DNA of 64,000 bases, from the NCBI RefSeq assembly GCF_007489285.1, contig NZ_VLIY01000005.1, positions 134,905 to 198,904 of the forward strand, read 5' to 3'. Shown here piece after piece: positions 10,886 to 19,746 of the stretch. Position 1 is the stretch's first letter. Each line of letters opens with the position of its first letter. Source of the DNA: Skermania sp. ID1734. GTDB taxonomy: Bacteria > Actinomycetota > Actinomycetes > Mycobacteriales > Mycobacteriaceae. The notes below the pieces were generated by a model. It searched no databases. It saw nothing but the letters and a program-made list of their open reading frames with translations, and was not told the DNA's origin. The position numbers and the translations under genes are program-made.

Positions 10886-10901
10886 TGTGGTGCGTGTCAC
10901 A
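10886..10901. promoter_or_regulatory. CRP-type operator upstream of the sdh operon
   Basis: TGTGGTGCGTGTCACA matches the CRP consensus TGTGA-N6-TCACA in 9 of 10 defined positions and lies about 98 bases upstream of the first gene. From memory, the sdh1 operon is a reported CRP target in M. smegmatis, which fits; binding here is inferred. Confidence 0.5.
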
Positions 10902-11002
10902 CCTGTGTCTTGCGGGACACCCGCACCCGATCGGCACCGTTCGCGCCCGACCCCGGTCGCTCGCGGCGCCTCGAGTCTTCGGGGGACACCCGGTCGGACG
11001 TG

Positions 11003-11983
11003 TCAGCTTGCGGCGGCGAGTTCGTAAGACGAGGCCAGCTCGTTGCTGACCCGGCTCACCAGGGCCGCGATGGAGCGGGCGACCTCGGCAGCCCGCTCCA
11101 GAATCAGGCTGTGACCGGCGCCGTCCAGGCAAACCAGCTCGGCCCCTGAGACCCGCTGCGCGATTGCCACCGAGTGCTGAAACGGGGTCATGAAGTCTGC
11201 CGAGCCGCCGATGACCAGGGTCGGAATGCACGACAGCGACGCCAGCGTGGCCGACTCGTCGAACGAGCGGAACGAGGCCAGGAAGCTCGACATCGTGACC
11301 ACCGACGTCTCGTTGAGCATGGCGGTGGCGAACGCGACCATCGCCGGGCTGACGCGACGGTTGCCGAACCCGGCGTTGCGAACGATCGGTGCGCAGATCG
11401 TGCGGCCCATCCGCTTGGACGCGTGCAGGACGCCGGGCGCCCACCGGACTGCGGCGTTCAGCACGGCCACCGTGGGCCGGCGCAGGAACTTGCCGAACCC
11501 AGCCTCGGTGATCCCGCTGGCCGCGGTGGCGAGCAGGCCGATACCGACGATGCGTGAGCCGATCTGCTCCGGGTGCTGGCGGGCATAGACCATCGCCGTC
11601 ATGGCGCCCATCGAGTGTCCGACCAGGACCACCGGTCCGGTCGGCACCACTGTCCGGAGCACGACGTCGAGGTCGTGGCCGAGCTGATCGATGGTGTAGC
11701 TGTGGACCGGTCCGCTGCCCGAGTTGCCGTGACCGCGGTGGTCATAGAACACCATGCGGGTATCCGTGCCAAACGTTGTGCCCAGGTGCTCGCGCAGATA
11801 ATCGAACGACTCGGAGCGCAAGCAGTGGCCGTGCACGAAAACTATCGTCAACGGCGCCGACGGGCTGCCGTATTCGGTGACGGCGAGCGGCACGCCGTCG
11901 TCGGCGGCGACTGTGCTGCGGCGAGGAGCGGGCGCGGGGAACGCGGTGTGGCAACCGGTTTCAATTGCCCGAAGTGCCGTCAT
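11003..11983 (-). CDS. Alpha/beta hydrolase (esterase/lipase-like)
   Basis: A 326-residue serine hydrolase. After a roughly 25-residue leader it shows the oxyanion region FVHGHCLRSE, the nucleophile elbow VGHSMGAM (Ser), a candidate acid in VIGGSADFMTP (Asp), and the His of GAGHSLILE near the C-terminus, so the catalytic triad looks complete. The ATG at 11983 is preferred over the one at 12019 because it follows AAGGGGGCGG at good spacing. The substrate is unknown. It stands alone, 132 bases or more from either neighbour. Confidence 0.82.
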   Translation of the reverse strand: MTALRAIETGCHTAFPAPAPRRSTVAADDGVPLAVTEYGSPSAPLTIVFVHGHCLRSESFDYLREHLGTTFGTDTRMVFYDHRGHGNSGSGPVHSYTIDQLGHDLDVVLRTVVPTGPVVLVGHSMGAMTAMVYARQHPEQIGSRIVGIGLLATAASGITEAGFGKFLRRPTVAVLNAAVRWAPGVLHASKRMGRTICAPIVRNAGFGNRRVSPAMVAFATAMLNETSVVTMSSFLASFRSFDESATLASLSCIPTLVIGGSADFMTPFQHSVAIAQRVSGAELVCLDGAGHSLILERAAEVARSIAALVSRVSNELASSYELAAAS

Positions 11984-12151
11984 GTCCGCCCCCTTCGCTG
12001 CTCGATCCTCTGCCTGCATGTCGTTGGGAGAGTAAGGACCGTTACGTCAAACTTCGGTCACGACACCGGCTCGACACGATTGCGGGTCGAAAATTCGCCC
12101 ATCTACGCAGATCCGTAGACAGTGGTAGAGACGGCTACCAATGGCTAGCAA

Positions 12152-13342
12152 TTACGACCGAACTGCTGCGCGCAGCTTCACCCGCGCCCCGATACGCAAC
12201 ACCGCATTCCCGTAGATGACTCCGGAAAGCCAGATGAGCAGCGGAATCGCGCCGATCACCAGCACCACCGACAGGACCATCTCCCACACCGGGACGCCGC
12301 CCATGGCCAGCCGCATCGGCATGAGGGTGGGGGCGAACACCGGAATCACCGACAGCACCTCGCACAGCGTGCTTCCGGGATCGGACGGCAGTATCGAAAT
12401 GCCCAGAACGTAGCCACCTATGACCGGCAGCAGCACCGGCATCACCACCCCGGCAGCGTCTTCCTGACGCGAGACCAGTGCACCCGCCGCAGCGCACACG
12501 AAGGCATACAGGAAGTAGCCGAGCAGGTACCACGCAATGAGCCAGACGACGATTCCGGCCGCAGCGGAGGCGGAGATGCTCAGCACGCCGAGGCCGGTTG
12601 CCAGGCCGATCCCCACCGCGCCATAGATGGCCATCTGGATCAGGCCCACAACCCCAATGCCCAGCACCTTGCCGGTCATCAACTGCCAGGGCCGAAGCGA
12701 CGCGAGCAGCACTTCCACGACGCGGCTCGACTTTTCCTCGATCACGCCTTGGGCGACCCGCTGGCCCTGAATGAACAGCGAGAGGTAGATCAAGACCCCG
12801 GCGATGCTGCCCAGCACGATGCGGGCCGTGTCGTAATGCTTCGGCGGCGAAAGCGCTTCGACCGACACGCGGGCCGCCTGCACCGCCTCGTTGACCGTGG
12901 CGGGATTTCCGCCGAGCGCGGTGATCTGCTGGTCGAGCGCCCGACTGCGGGCGAGCAGATTGAGCACGGTGTGCAATTTGTCGTTGAGGCTGGTCTTGAC
13001 GACGACGTGTAGCTGCCCGTTTTGCGTAAGTAGCAGCGCGTCGAGCGAGCCGTCGCGAACCTTGGCGCGACCAGTGGTTGCGTCGTCGACCGGCTGGGTT
13101 TGGATCGGCTGGCCCAACGCCGCGGCGCTGGATTGCAGCGGTGCGGCCAACGACGATTCTCCGGCGGTCAGCCCGACGGTGGCGTGGTTGTCGTTGTGGC
13201 CGGCGACGAACTTGAACACCACTACCGCGACGACGATGGCCAGCGCAACGACCGCCGTCAGAATGCGAAAGCCTTTGGAGCGCAGCGTCGTCGTGATTTC
13301 CCGCGTCGCGACGAGCCCAACGGTCTCAACGGTGCGATTCAT
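12152..13342 (-). CDS. ABC-2 type exporter permease (NatB-like)
   Basis: Membrane subunit of an ABC exporter, 396 residues. One TM segment at about 30-50 is followed by a large extracytoplasmic domain (about 55-180) and then five further TM segments, the layout of NatB/YhaP-type ABC-2 permeases; VIEEKSSRVVEVLLASLRPW is the family's cytoplasmic coupling segment. Its ATG overlaps the ATPase stop by 4 bases (ATGA), so the pair forms one transporter. The substrate is unknown; relatives export sodium, drugs or peptides. Confidence 0.85.
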   Translation of the reverse strand: MNRTVETVGLVATREITTTLRSKGFRILTAVVALAIVVAVVVFKFVAGHNDNHATVGLTAGESSLAAPLQSSAAALGQPIQTQPVDDATTGRAKVRDGSLDALLLTQNGQLHVVVKTSLNDKLHTVLNLLARSRALDQQITALGGNPATVNEAVQAARVSVEALSPPKHYDTARIVLGSIAGVLIYLSLFIQGQRVAQGVIEEKSSRVVEVLLASLRPWQLMTGKVLGIGVVGLIQMAIYGAVGIGLATGLGVLSISASAAAGIVVWLIAWYLLGYFLYAFVCAAAGALVSRQEDAAGVVMPVLLPVIGGYVLGISILPSDPGSTLCEVLSVIPVFAPTLMPMRLAMGGVPVWEMVLSVVLVIGAIPLLIWLSGVIYGNAVLRIGARVKLRAAVRS

Positions 13343-14271
13343 GCCGCATCTTCTCCCTTCTCGCTTACCACGTCACGAAACAGATCGGCCAGCGTCGGCA
13401 GTTGGCGGGTGAACTGGCGCACGGGGCCGGTAGCCAGTGCGGCGTGCAACACGGCCTGGTCATCGGCGCCGGCGTCCAATTGCAGCAGTGTCGGGCGCGC
13501 CGACCCGTCAGGTTCATCGATGACGGTCACGCCCGGTAGGGCCCGGGCCCAGCCATTACGCGCCTGAGGTGCGTCCACGAGTAACTGCCGGTTACCGCGC
13601 TCACGTAGTTCGCCGACCCCGCCGCACGCGACGATCCGCCCCTCCGACACGATCCCGACCCGGTCGCACAGGCTCTGCACCAAGTCCAACTGGTGGCTCG
13701 AAAACACCACCGGAACCCCCTCGGCAGCCTTGCTGCGCAGCACGTCGCTCATCACGTCGACCGCGACCGGGTCCAGTCCGGAGAACGGCTCGTCGAGGAC
13801 GAGGACGTCAGGGTCGTGAATCAGTGCCGCCGCCAGTTGTACCCGCTGCTGGTTGCCGAGGCTGAGCTTCTGTAGTTCGTCGTCGCGACGGCCGGCCACC
13901 CCGAGCCGCTCGGTCCATCGCGCCACCGCGTCGCGCGCTTGGGTAGCCGAAAGCCCGTGAATGCGAGCGAAGTACGTGAGCTGCTCGCCCACCTTCATAC
14001 GGGGGTAGAGGCCGCGCTCTTCCGGCATGTAGCCGATGCGCCTACGGACCTGCAGGCCGATGGGTCTGCCGTTGAACCGCACATCGCCGGCGTCCGCGGC
14101 GAGCACACCGAGTGCGATGCGCATGGTCGTCGTCTTGCCGGCGCCGTTGCTGCCGACGAATCCGAACAGTTCACCGGGCCGGATGTCGAACGTCATTCCT
14201 CGCAACGCGATGACGTCGCCGAATCGCTTGTGTAGTCCGTCGATTTCGAGGGTCGCCTTATTTGTGCCCAT
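13339..14271 (-). CDS. ABC exporter ATP-binding protein (NatA-like)
   Basis: ATPase partner of the following permease, 310 residues. Walker A is GSNGAGKTTT near residue 40, the signature region LSLGNQQRVQLA is near 135 (the family LSxGxxQR pattern), and Walker B is VLVLDEPFSGLDP near 155. A C-terminal domain of about 90 residues follows the nucleotide-binding fold, as in NatA-type and drug-export ATPases. The ATG at 14271 has an AGAGGCG ribosome site. First gene of a two-gene operon. Confidence 0.9.
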   Translation of the reverse strand: MGTNKATLEIDGLHKRFGDVIALRGMTFDIRPGELFGFVGSNGAGKTTTMRIALGVLAADAGDVRFNGRPIGLQVRRRIGYMPEERGLYPRMKVGEQLTYFARIHGLSATQARDAVARWTERLGVAGRRDDELQKLSLGNQQRVQLAAALIHDPDVLVLDEPFSGLDPVAVDVMSDVLRSKAAEGVPVVFSSHQLDLVQSLCDRVGIVSEGRIVACGGVGELRERGNRQLLVDAPQARNGWARALPGVTVIDEPDGSARPTLLQLDAGADDQAVLHAALATGPVRQFTRQLPTLADLFRDVVSEKGEDAA

Positions 14272-14363
14272 CGCCTCTTTCTACTGCACCCGAGCGCGGC
14301 GACCGGTTATTCAGCTCTCTACCGAACTCTACGAAAGAGGCAAGATTGCGATAGAGAGTCCAA

Positions 14364-15614
14364 TCAAGCCGTTAGCTCCTTGGCTGGCGAGGTCTGCAAC
14401 CAGCGCACGAGCTGGTCGTAGACGGCCTCATTGTTGAGCAGCGTGAAGTGATTGGCGCCCGGCAGATGCATGCCGTCTTCATCTCGGAAGCCGATGCGTC
14501 GGGAGCGGCTGCGACCGGATGCGCTCGGCACCATGACGAGGCCGTCGCCGATGAGTCGACCCAGCGGGTTCCGTGGGCTGCGTGCGATACAGGCAGTGAC
14601 GAAGAAGTGCAGCGCCCCGTCGAGCAGCGGCACCTCCTGAGTGGCCACCCGACGCAGCGAGTCGATGTCCAGATCTGTCCAGTCGGCGTCGACAAGCGAA
14701 CCCTGGCGCAGGTCGCGAATGCCCGCGCTGCGCCGGCGTAGCAATCGGCCGAAGGGGCGCGTCTCGGGTAGCCGCACCAGCGCGGCGCTGCCGTAGTGCA
14801 CGATTCGCTCGAGCGGCGCGCCGGTATGCGGCGAACCGAGCGAAACGACGTGGGTGACCTTGCGTACCCACGGTTGCCGTTCACCGCTCGCCCGATAGCA
14901 AGCGCTGCGCACCACCAGCCCGCCCATGGAATGTCCAACCAGCGCAAGGCTTTCCACGTCGACCGGCCATTCGCGAACGAGCTTGGTCAGCAGGTCGGCG
15001 AGCTCGGCGCCATTGTGCGAAATATGGCGGCCGCTGTTGTACCGGATCTGTACGCACGTCGCTCCGATGTCGCCCGGCAGCCGTTCGGCGTAGCTGGGCC
15101 GCCCGCCGATGCGCCAGGCGTGTTCGGTTTCCATGAGGCCGTGCAGGAAGATGACGATCCGGCCCGTCGCGTTCGGATACGTGGCGGCCAGCGCGGTCTT
15201 TTCGATGGCGACCGCAGCGCCGTTGTGTCGCACGGTCATTGGGCTGGCGAGCATCGAACCTTCGGCGTCGAGCGCATCGCCGCGCAGGCCCTGCAGCACG
15301 CCCAGCAGCGCCGCGCCGCGAACCGTCTCCGACGGCGCGACCTCGAGCGGCACGTCGACCGTTCGGCCGGCTGCCTCACCCATTGTGCGAGCGGTGACGC
15401 CGACGGCCCGGTAGATGCCGGTGGAAATGATGTCGTGCGTGGTCTGCACCGGTTTGGTGGCTTTGCCGAGACCGGCGAATCGGAGCCCGGTGAATACCCG
15501 GCCGGACACCGCGTGGTGGACCTTCGCTATTCCGTCTACAGACCCGGCGAGCTCCTCCAAGGCTAGCTTGGCCATGGCCCGCGTCTCGGACCTGCGCAAG
15601 TTCTGTTCCCGCAT
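14364..15614 (-). CDS. Lipase-like alpha/beta hydrolase (PGAP1/acetyltransferase-like fold)
   Basis: A 416-residue hydrolase. The N-terminal 130 residues are Ala-rich and helical (VHHAVSGRVFTGLR). The hydrolase domain holds IFLHGLMETEHAW (oxyanion loop) and the nucleophile elbow VGHSMGGLV (Ser); a candidate triad His lies in PGANHFTLL near the C-terminus. No signal peptide is visible. The ATG at 15614 is chosen; a GTG 24 bases upstream is also in frame. It is divergent from mntH across about 100 bases. The substrate is unknown; neutral lipids or esters are likely by family. Confidence 0.75.
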   Translation of the reverse strand: MREQNLRRSETRAMAKLALEELAGSVDGIAKVHHAVSGRVFTGLRFAGLGKATKPVQTTHDIISTGIYRAVGVTARTMGEAAGRTVDVPLEVAPSETVRGAALLGVLQGLRGDALDAEGSMLASPMTVRHNGAAVAIEKTALAATYPNATGRIVIFLHGLMETEHAWRIGGRPSYAERLPGDIGATCVQIRYNSGRHISHNGAELADLLTKLVREWPVDVESLALVGHSMGGLVVRSACYRASGERQPWVRKVTHVVSLGSPHTGAPLERIVHYGSAALVRLPETRPFGRLLRRRSAGIRDLRQGSLVDADWTDLDIDSLRRVATQEVPLLDGALHFFVTACIARSPRNPLGRLIGDGLVMVPSASGRSRSRRIGFRDEDGMHLPGANHFTLLNNEAVYDQLVRWLQTSPAKELTA

Positions 15615-15662
15615 GTCGGTGAGTGTACGAGTGTGCACTCAGCCTGTCGAGACATGTGTCGG

Positions 15663-15680
15663 CCTAACAATTTTGTTTGG
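15663..15680. promoter_or_regulatory. Candidate MntR operator upstream of mntH
   Basis: CCTAACAATTTTGTTTGG is an imperfect 18-base inverted repeat (14 of 18 positions symmetric), AT-rich in a GC-rich context and ending 33 bases before the mntH start. Position and composition fit the DtxR/MntR-family operators that repress mntH genes when manganese is plentiful. Assignment to MntR is inference. Confidence 0.5.
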
Positions 15681-15713
15681 TATCCCGTAATCTAAGTAAA
15701 CGGGAGGCGGAAG

Positions 15714-16952
15714 ATGGCTGTGAGTACCGCAGTTCGACCGGCGATAAACCGGGTTCGGACGGGTTCTGTACTGCTTGGGCCGGCCTTCGTCGCCGCCGTC
15801 GCCTATGTTGACCCCGGAAACGTGGCATCGAACGTCAGCGCGGGCGCTCAGTTCGGCTACCTGCTGGTCTGGGTGATCGTGGTCGCCAATGTCATGGCGG
15901 GCCTAGTTCAGTACCTATCCGCCAAGCTTGGGCTGGTCACCGGGATGACGCTCCCAGAGGCGGTCCGGACCCGAACCGGGCGCGGCACCCGCCTCGCGTA
16001 CTGGGGTCAGGCCGAACTCGTCGCCATGGCCACCGACCTTGCCGAAGTGGTGGGCGGCGCGATCGCGTTGTATCTGCTGTTCGACCTGCCCATGCTGATC
16101 GGCGGGCTCATCACCGGCGCCGTCTCGATGGCGTTACTGCTCGTGCAGGACCGTCGCGGCCAACGCCAGTTCGAGCGGGCGATCACCGGACTGCTCGGCG
16201 TGATCGCTGTCGGCTTCCTGGCCAGCGTGTTCGTTGATCCGCCGTCCGTACCCCACACCATCGGCGGGTTGATCCCGCGGTTTCACGGCGCCGAAAGCGT
16301 GCTGCTCGCGGCGGCCATGCTGGGCGCAACCGTGATGCCGCATGCCGTGTACCTGCATTCCGGGCTCGCCCGGGACCGGCACGGACACCCCGAAGCTGGC
16401 GCGCCGCGGCGACGCCTGCTGCGGGCCACCCGGCTCGACGTCATGCTGGCGATGCTGCTGGCCGGAGCGGTCAACCTGGCGATGCTGCTGCTAGCGGCCA
16501 ACACACTGCGCGGGCAAGGGATCACCTCGATCGAGGGCGCGCACGCTGCGGTGGGCGCCAGCCTGGGTTCGGTGGTCGCGCTGTTGTTCGCCCTGGGCCT
16601 GTTGGCCTCCGGATTCGCCTCCACATCGGTGGGCGCGTATGCGGGCGCGATGATCATGCAGGGTCTGCTGGGTCAGCGCATTCCGCTGCTGCTGCGACGG
16701 TTGATCACGCTGGTTCCGGCCATCGCGATTCTGGGGCTGGGCGTCGACCCGACGCGGGCACTTGTGGTCTCCCAAGTCGTGCTTTCGTTCGGGATTCCAT
16801 TCGCGCTGGTGCCACTGGTTCGGTTGACCAGCGACCGGATCTTCATGGGCGCCGACGTCAACCACCGCGTCACCAGCGCGCTGGCGTGGCTGGTCGCCGG
16901 GCTGATCATCCTGCTGAACGGGGCGCTGATCTACCTGACCGTGGCGGGCTAG
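15714..16952 (+). CDS. mntH: Nramp-family divalent metal (Mn2+) importer
   Basis: Proton-coupled importer of Mn2+ and Fe2+ in the cytoplasmic membrane. The 412 residues contain eleven hydrophobic segments and both signature metal-site motifs: DPGN in TM1 (VAYVDPGNVASN near residue 32) and MPHAVYLHS in TM6 near residue 206, the expected metal ligands being Asp/Asn and Met. GGGAGGCGG provides a strong ribosome site before the ATG at 15714. A palindromic candidate operator precedes it. It is similar in type to M. tuberculosis mntH (Rv0924c). Confidence 0.9.
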   Translation: MAVSTAVRPAINRVRTGSVLLGPAFVAAVAYVDPGNVASNVSAGAQFGYLLVWVIVVANVMAGLVQYLSAKLGLVTGMTLPEAVRTRTGRGTRLAYWGQAELVAMATDLAEVVGGAIALYLLFDLPMLIGGLITGAVSMALLLVQDRRGQRQFERAITGLLGVIAVGFLASVFVDPPSVPHTIGGLIPRFHGAESVLLAAAMLGATVMPHAVYLHSGLARDRHGHPEAGAPRRRLLRATRLDVMLAMLLAGAVNLAMLLLAANTLRGQGITSIEGAHAAVGASLGSVVALLFALGLLASGFASTSVGAYAGAMIMQGLLGQRIPLLLRRLITLVPAIAILGLGVDPTRALVVSQVVLSFGIPFALVPLVRLTSDRIFMGADVNHRVTSALAWLVAGLIILLNGALIYLTVAG

Positions 16953-16973
16953 CCGGCGGGGGACGCAGCAGCC

Positions 16974-18161
16974 TCAGTCAGCCTGCGAGCGCAGATACCG
17001 ACCGAAGTGCGGGACCGTGAACCCGATGGTCCCGCGCTCGGCCGAATAGATGAGCCCCTTCTTGATGAGCCCGTCGCGGGCGGGGGACAGCGACGCCGGT
17101 TTGCGGCCGAGTTCGGCGGCCACCGCGCTGGTTGCCACAGGCCCGTCGTCGCCGGACAGATCGGCCATTGCCCGCATGTATTCGCGCTCGGCCGGGGTGG
17201 CCCGCTCGTACCGTGAACCGAAGAACCCGACGGCGAGTTCCTCTTCGGCCGTGGGCGCGGCGACGTAGACGTCTTCGCACGTGATCGGGCTCTGCGCGGC
17301 GAGGTCCCAGGTCGCCTTGCCGTAGGCCTGCACGAAGTAGGGGTAGCCGTCGGCCTTGGCGTACAGCGCATCCAGGGCGTCGTCCGTGAACTTCACGTCT
17401 TCCCGCTCGGCCGGTGCGATGAGCGCGAGATCGGCAGCCTCACGATCCAGTCGGTCGATGCGGTGATAGCTGAACAGGCGCTCCGAGTAACTCTTCGACG
17501 CGGACAGCACGGCCGGTAGGTGCGGCAGACCGGCACCGACGACGATCAGCGGCGCGGCGTCCTGGCTCAGCTCGTGGCAGGCACCGCAGATGGCCGACAC
17601 GTCGGCGGGTCCGAGGTCCTGCATCTCGTCTATGAAGATCGCCATCCCGACGCCTACGTCGCGCGCCAGCGACGATGCCTCGAGCAACAGTTCGACCAGG
17701 TCGATCTCGATGTCGCCCGAGTCGGCCCGCCCGGCCACCGCGGGCACGTCGATGCCCGGTTGCCAGCGCTCCCGCATACCCTTGTCCGCGGTCGCGCGCA
17801 GTGCGAAGGCCTTGAGAATTCCGAGGAAGTCGTCGACCCGTTCCGGATTGCGGTGCGCCGAGGCGATGGCCCGCACCGCCATGTGCAGCGCCGAAGCCAG
17901 CGGCCGGCGCAGCTCCTGGTCCGGGCGGGCCTCGATCTTTCCGGTACCCCATCCGCGCGAAATCGCCGCGGAACGAAGCTGATTCAGCAGAACGGTTTTG
18001 CCGACACCACGCAGACCGGTCAGCATGACGCTGCGCTCGGGACGACTGCGCGCGATGCGCTCGAGCACCACGTCGAACGCATTCAACTGCCTGTCACGTC
18101 CGGCAAGTTCCGGCGGACGCTGACCGGCGCCCGGGGCGTACGGATTGCGCACTGGATCCAT
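16974..18161 (-). CDS. AAA/STAND-type ATPase (orc1/cdc6-like fold)
   Basis: A 395-residue P-loop ATPase. Walker A is GLRGVGKT (49-56), Walker B is AIFIDEMQDL near 176, and a sensor-like segment VVGAGLPHLP follows. The last 80 residues (TPAEREYMRAMADL, then SAVAAELGRKPASLSPARDGLIKKGLI) form a winged helix, so it may bind DNA. Such proteins are widespread in actinobacteria and mostly uncharacterised. The ATG at 18161 is chosen; a TTG 24 bases upstream is possible. A 22-bp palindrome lies just upstream and may be autoregulatory. Confidence 0.75.
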   Translation of the reverse strand: MDPVRNPYAPGAGQRPPELAGRDRQLNAFDVVLERIARSRPERSVMLTGLRGVGKTVLLNQLRSAAISRGWGTGKIEARPDQELRRPLASALHMAVRAIASAHRNPERVDDFLGILKAFALRATADKGMRERWQPGIDVPAVAGRADSGDIEIDLVELLLEASSLARDVGVGMAIFIDEMQDLGPADVSAICGACHELSQDAAPLIVVGAGLPHLPAVLSASKSYSERLFSYHRIDRLDREAADLALIAPAEREDVKFTDDALDALYAKADGYPYFVQAYGKATWDLAAQSPITCEDVYVAAPTAEEELAVGFFGSRYERATPAEREYMRAMADLSGDDGPVATSAVAAELGRKPASLSPARDGLIKKGLIYSAERGTIGFTVPHFGRYLRSQAD

Positions 18162-18201
18162 GGGAGTCGAAGGTAGCTGGGCCAATTGGAAAATCTCGGG
18201 T

Positions 18202-18223
18202 CATCTAGGGCGTGTCCTAGATG
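18202..18223. promoter_or_regulatory. Palindromic operator candidate before the AAA ATPase gene
   Basis: CATCTAGG and CCTAGATG are exact reverse complements separated by GCGTGT, 17 bases beyond the in-frame TTG at 18185. The dimension fits a dimeric winged-helix or HTH regulator. Confidence 0.5.
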
Positions 18224-18387
18224 CCGCTAGCAATTGTTATCTTGGGCCGGCATCGAACCGCCGCTACTGTGCGAACGAAAGTTCGCGTGATAGACGGGAT
18301 TCCGTCGGCCGCGCGAAGTTTCGTCGGCGCAGTTGCGCGGAATCTCTACGGGCATGTCGCGAACCTCATCGGGCTTGAGCTTGTCCG

Positions 18388-18411
18388 CGGCCGGGCCTGT
18401 TTGCCCGGCCG
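18388..18411. terminator. GC-rich hairpin
   Basis: CGGCCGGGC pairs with GCCCGGCCG over a CTGTTT loop. There is no U-tract and no gene ends just upstream on either strand, so it may act in the 5' leader of the following gene instead of as a terminator. Confidence 0.4.
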
Positions 18412-18514
18412 TTATCACTCCGCGATCTTTCAGTGATCAAGACGAGTTCCGCAGCGGCGCCGACACGTGTTAGATGGAATTAGGCGTAGCGGCGGTGTCA
18501 TTCGGGGATGCGAA

Positions 18515-19729
18515 ATGATGGATCCGGTCGTAGTGCGTTCGCCGAAGAGTCATGCGCTGGTTCGTCCGCAAGGCGAACCGGAGCGTCGCGACTCCGCCGG
18601 CGATCGAGTTCCGTTGCGTCAATTGCTCGCCATCGCGACGCTGACGCCCGCGCAGGCGGCACTGCTGATCAGCGACCTGCTCGATCGGCTAACGGATGCC
18701 CAGCAGCGCGGACGCTTTCCGGTCCGGCTGCGGGACCGCGCCGTGATGGTTTCGTCTACCGGTGAATTGACGGTCGACAATATCGGTGGCGAGACCCCGT
18801 GGCTCAATGTCGACGACGCGGCCAGAATTGTGCGGTTGATTGCCGACAACGCCCGACTAGCGGTCGGATCACACGACGCTCAGGCTGCCGCACACCTCGA
18901 CAAACTCGACGAATCCCTTGTCGAACCAACGGATCTGCCGGATCTCTCCCGCAGGGTGCGGCAGTCGATCGGTCCAATCCTGGACGCGAGCGATCACGAC
19001 CGGGTTCGTGGCACCCGCACGGAAATCGGCGAACTTGTCGCCGTGATCACCGGCGACAGCCCAGCCACTACCGAACTCGACGAGCCACAGTTGCCCATCG
19101 AGGTGCACGCGAGCGCGGACTCTCTCACGCCCGCGGATTGGCCGCTGCCGCGCACGAACCCGTGGCATCGCAGGCGGCGGCTGGCATCGATGCGGCGGCG
19201 GATCCTCGTCGTGGCCGTGATTGTGGTGCTGATCGGGGCAGCCGTTGCGGCACCGCGAGTATTCGCGCAGCTCAAGCGGGGCTGGCAGGCGGTTATCGCG
19301 CCGACGGAACCCATCTCGAACCAGCTGAGTCCGGTGTCGCCGCCGCCGGAACCACCCACTCAGGGACCGAGCGCGCCGAGTCCGGCACCGGCTAGCGCTG
19401 GGCCTATCAATGCGGTGTCAGCCACCTTGGCCGACGGCCCCTGCGCTCCCGGCCAACCGTGCACGATTCGCGTGGACGTCAAGATTGATCCGGCGCCCAA
19501 GCAACGCCCGGTGAGTTGGGAATTGCGCGCTTACGACCAGTGCTCGAAGGCGGTCATGACGGTGGGTCGGTTAACCGTGCCGGTGCCGGCGGGAGCCCCG
19601 CAGATATACGGCGTCACCAGGGTGGCGATGCCGCCGGGTAAGGCGTTCGCGGTCGTGGCCGTGACCGGGAACCCGGCCGCAGCCGCATCCGCGCCATTGT
19701 TAGTCCCCGGACCCAATGTGGCTTGCTGA
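18515..19729 (+). CDS. Single-anchor membrane protein of unknown function beside the SEDS-PBP gene
   Basis: A 404-residue protein I do not recognise. The cytoplasmic part (1-225) includes a helical region (LTPAQAALLISDLLDRL) and another with VDDAARIVRLIADNARLAVG. One TM helix follows a basic RRRRLASMRRR stretch (RRILVVAVIVVLIGAAVAA, about 228-246). After a Pro/Ser/Ala-rich linker comes a compact extracytoplasmic domain (about 305-404) with a probable disulphide in DGPCAPGQPCTIRV and a second in the region of YDQCSK. The ATG at 18515 follows GGGGA. It ends 17 bases before the SEDS-PBP start, so the two probably act together in wall synthesis. Confidence 0.7.
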   Translation: MMDPVVVRSPKSHALVRPQGEPERRDSAGDRVPLRQLLAIATLTPAQAALLISDLLDRLTDAQQRGRFPVRLRDRAVMVSSTGELTVDNIGGETPWLNVDDAARIVRLIADNARLAVGSHDAQAAAHLDKLDESLVEPTDLPDLSRRVRQSIGPILDASDHDRVRGTRTEIGELVAVITGDSPATTELDEPQLPIEVHASADSLTPADWPLPRTNPWHRRRRLASMRRRILVVAVIVVLIGAAVAAPRVFAQLKRGWQAVIAPTEPISNQLSPVSPPPEPPTQGPSAPSPAPASAGPINAVSATLADGPCAPGQPCTIRVDVKIDPAPKQRPVSWELRAYDQCSKAVMTVGRLTVPVPAGAPQIYGVTRVAMPPGKAFAVVAVTGNPAAAASAPLLVPGPNVAC

Positions 19730-19746
19730 GACACGGTGACCCACCA

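Larger units (their letters stand above)
18162..18514. other. Divergent intergenic region with two palindromes
   Basis: No gene seen. It holds a perfect 8-base-arm palindrome at 18202-18223 close to the ATPase gene and a GC-rich 9-bp-stem hairpin with a 6-base loop at 18388-18411 about 100 bases before the next gene. Promoters for both divergent genes should lie here. Confidence 0.5.
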
